A stretch of 64,000 nucleotides of DNA, taken from NCBI GenBank assembly GCA_021794575.1, contig JAJYQO010000093.1, positions 26,736 through 90,735 of the forward strand, read 5' to 3'. A program made the translations under genes and the position numbers. Positions 60,235-64,000 of this stretch are shown here, piece by piece (the first letter of the stretch is position 1; the number at the start of each line of letters is the position of its first letter). The notes beneath the pieces were generated by a model. That model was not told the origin of the DNA and did no database searches. It saw only the letters and a list, made by a program, of their open reading frames with translations. The stretch is from Pseudomonadota bacterium. GTDB taxonomy: Bacteria > Pseudomonadota > Gammaproteobacteria > Xanthomonadales > Rhodanobacteraceae.

Positions 60235-60893
60235 CGGTCGTCGCAGCAGGGAGCGACTGCGCCAATCGGCCCTGCAGAACCACGGTAGGCTGTGTGTGCT
60301 TGGGTTTGCGAGGCTTGGCATGGTGCGGTAGCTGGCGCAATGGGATGCGCGGTCCACTCCCATCGGACTCAGTCTCAATCCGCCGCTCGCAGTTCCGTTG
60401 CGCCTCGATTGCGTGCGGTGGATCCGGGATGCACTTGAGAAGACAGGCATCGCGCCGCAGCGACCGATGCTGGAACTGCTCAAGGATGAGAAGACCTCTG
60501 CCTGCCGCCTGATTCAAGGTGACTGCATGCCAGCAAACGGCGCGGCAAAGCCGCGTCACCTTTGCCGCAACCAGCACTTGCATGCTCGTCGCGGCGACAC
60601 ATCCATGTACCGGAGCAGTCTTGCAAACCGCTTACATGGACGTGGTTGCCTACGCCATGCCGCGCCAGATGCGATCGACCGCACAAAGAATACGTATGCA
60701 GAATGCGCCGCACGCTGCGGTACGCGCTTAGCATGCGGGCGTTGTCGCCGTGCCCAAGGTGCGAGGCGACACCGCGCAGGGGATGTGGATCTCGGCGACT
60801 CGCGCAGTCCGATGTTGTCCGAAGCAGCGGCCGCGCGGGCCATGCAGTGCATCGTCAACCGGGGAGGGAGTCTGATGCTGCAGTCATCTCAAA
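60235..60893. other. Noncoding region with degraded repeat
   Basis: No gene recognised. It contains a decayed copy of the MITE-like element (60482-60632, listed separately) and unassigned sequence up to the amylase remnant. Confidence 0.4.
60482..60632. repeat. MITE-like element, copy C (degraded)
   Basis: The interior (CTGCCGCCTGATTCAA at 60502, then GCATGCTCGTCGCGGCG and CATCCATGTACCGGAGC) follows copies A and B with scattered changes. The right end CAGTCTTGCAAACCGCT keeps most of the inverted repeat, while the left end is no longer recognisable. Confidence 0.7.
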
Positions 60894-61155
60894 AATACGC
60901 GCGCGCGTACCCGCCCAGTTGTCCTGGGTGCGCTGCTCGGCGCACGGACGACGTTCATCACGTCCATGCCTTTGGCTGGTTCGACGCCCGGCATCGGATC
61001 GCGGTCATCCTCAACGATTCGAGCGAGGCGCGGACCGTACCGTGCCCGTCTGGCGGCTGAGCATCCCGGACGGGACACGCGTGACGGACTTGCTCACCGG
61101 CTCCGTGCATGAGGTCGAGTTCGGCGCCCATTACGGAGCGATCCTGGTGCAGTAG
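60894..61155 (+). pseudogene. C-terminal remnant of a second GH13 amylase
   Basis: The last ~85 residues of an amylase like the next gene, in two frames. DDVHHVHAFGWFDARHRIAVILNDSSEARTV-like sequence (60945-61040) matches [22 protein letters not shown] of the intact gene; after a frameshift near 61044, VPVWRL, GTRVTDLLTG and AHYGAILVQ-stop follow, matching its end [14 protein letters not shown] and GHYGVILEQ. The catalytic domain is gone. It lies about 100 bp upstream of the intact copy. Confidence 0.75.
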
Positions 61156-61192
61156 ACGACGATCATTTCCACCTGCGGAGCCGGCCCGGTAG

Positions 61193-63361
<2,169 letters not shown>

Positions 63362-63370
63362 CCGCAAGCC

Positions 63371-63417
63371 GGCTCCCGGGCCGCATCCGCTCCTCGCCCG
63401 GGAGCCTGTGAATTTTT
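63371..63417 (+). terminator. Rho-independent terminator of the amylase gene
   Basis: An 11-bp perfect stem GGCTCCCGGGC (63371-63381) and GCCCGGGAGCC (63396-63406) with a 14-base loop is followed by TGTGAATTTTT. Confidence 0.75.
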
Positions 63418-63423
63418 GGTTCT

Positions 63424-63515
63424 TCACCCAAGTCTGGGGAACGCAGCCCGGATTTTGAGGAAACAGCAGGCGTCATCGCGGTAGCCGTAGGCCATGCGCC
63501 TCGCACGCGTGGTCA
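63424..63515 (-). pseudogene. Probable transposase C-terminal fragment
   Basis: On the minus strand [20 protein letters not shown], then [11 protein letters not shown] and a stop (63424-63426), resembles the C-terminal end of ISL3-type transposases as I remember them. The fragment is short and the family is uncertain. It lies between the amylase terminator and the Rhs fragment. Confidence 0.35.
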
Positions 63516-63599
63516 GCGACAGCGTGCTGGTCACCGCCCGCCAGCGCGGGTGGCCAGCGATTGCCAGCACGGCGGTCAGCGCCTACAAGAATCTGCACC

Positions 63600-63902
63600 A
63601 GCGACACCAATCCGGGCTTCCAGCCGTTCGGGTTTGCCGGCGGGCTGTACGACGCGGACACCGGGCTGGTGCACTTCGGGGCGCGGGACTACGATCCGGT
63701 CATCGGGCGCTGGACCACGCGCGATCCGCTGGGCTTTGCGGGCGGGGACACGAACCTGTATGGGTATGTGCTGCAGGATCCGGTGGATTTGATTGATTTG
63801 AAAGGAAAGGATCCTGCTCTTGCAGCTGCGGGCGCGGTTATCGGTCTAGGCGTAGGACTTATAAATGGATATATGTTCCTGGCAATTAAAGTCGCGAATT
63901 AG
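63600..63902 (+). pseudogene. Orphan Rhs-repeat core C-terminus with short variable tip
   Basis: A 5'-truncated fragment. [37 protein letters not shown] and [27 protein letters not shown] is the Rhs/YD-repeat core that ends in the DPxGL-type autoproteolysis region. After it comes a 34-residue tip ([16 protein letters not shown] and following) with one hydrophobic stretch, too short for a known toxin domain. No start codon or upstream YD repeats exist; only TTG 63561 opens the frame. It may be a displaced Rhs tip. Confidence 0.7.
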
Positions 63903-64000
63903 GCGCCGCGGTTTTCGCTGCCCTGAGCACGTCCTCCTTCTTGCTTGACCGCAAGAAGTCGCGAACAGTGTCCCTTCATAGCTGGGAATGCTCGAGCGCG

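Overview
The window looks like the chromosome of a high-GC gammaproteobacterium of the Xanthomonadales (Lysobacterales), probably Rhodanobacteraceae-like. This rests on gene content, gene order and a very GC-biased codon usage; no 16S rRNA or tRNA gene was seen, so the genus is open.

Left part (0-26.4 kb): core genes. trpS, a 3-hydroxybutyrate oligomer hydrolase, a penicillin-acylase-family hydrolase, parC, uvrB, an AmpD-like amidase, an alpha/beta hydrolase, rlmKL and a repeat-rich exported protein precede a long minus-strand envelope and translation cluster. Read in its transcription direction the cluster is pyrH-frr-uppS-cdsA-dxr-rseP-bamA-lpxD-fabZ-lpxA-lpxB-rnhB. It is tightly packed, with several GTGA or ATGA start/stop overlaps. 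The skp gene normally found between bamA and lpxD is missing.

Middle part (26.4-38.4 kb): a Calvin-Benson-Bassham island. A divergent cbbR faces cbbL-cbbS (red-type form I RuBisCO), a cbbE (ribulose-phosphate 3-epimerase) remnant with a large in-frame internal deletion, cbbX (activase), cbbF, cbbP, cbbT, cbbZ, cbbA, a thioredoxin-fold gene and cbbY. The island sits exactly between pyrH and tsf-rpsB, which are normally adjacent. The conserved rpsB-tsf-pyrH-frr string has therefore been split by about 12 kb of autotrophy genes.

Right core (38.5-46.6 kb): tsf and rpsB (minus), then map, glnD, dapD, an ArsC/YffB-family gene and a patatin-like phospholipase (plus).

Accessory part (46.6-64 kb): first, a decayed chromosomal integron. 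It has an N-terminal fragment of an integron integrase on the minus strand, then six small plus-strand cassette-type genes (DHFR/RibD-like, VOC, SAM methyltransferase, NTF2-like, two-helix membrane peptide, GFA-like), several separated by recognisable attC-like sites. Next come hemE with a WGR-domain gene, a CPBP membrane protease, a DoxX-like membrane protein, a cupin-VOC fusion, a scrap of IS30 and IS3 transposases, a GNAT acetyltransferase and a run of cyclic-di-GMP genes (PAS/degenerate GGDEF/EAL, PilZ-like, HD-GYP). The window ends with a secreted GH13 amylase preceded by the decayed tail of a paralogue, and an Rhs C-terminal fragment next to a probable transposase remnant.

A 155-bp interspersed element with 17-bp terminal inverted repeats occurs twice almost intact (after cbbP and after the CPBP gene) and once degraded (after the HD-GYP gene). 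It looks like a MITE. All coordinates and motifs were read by eye; no database search was run.
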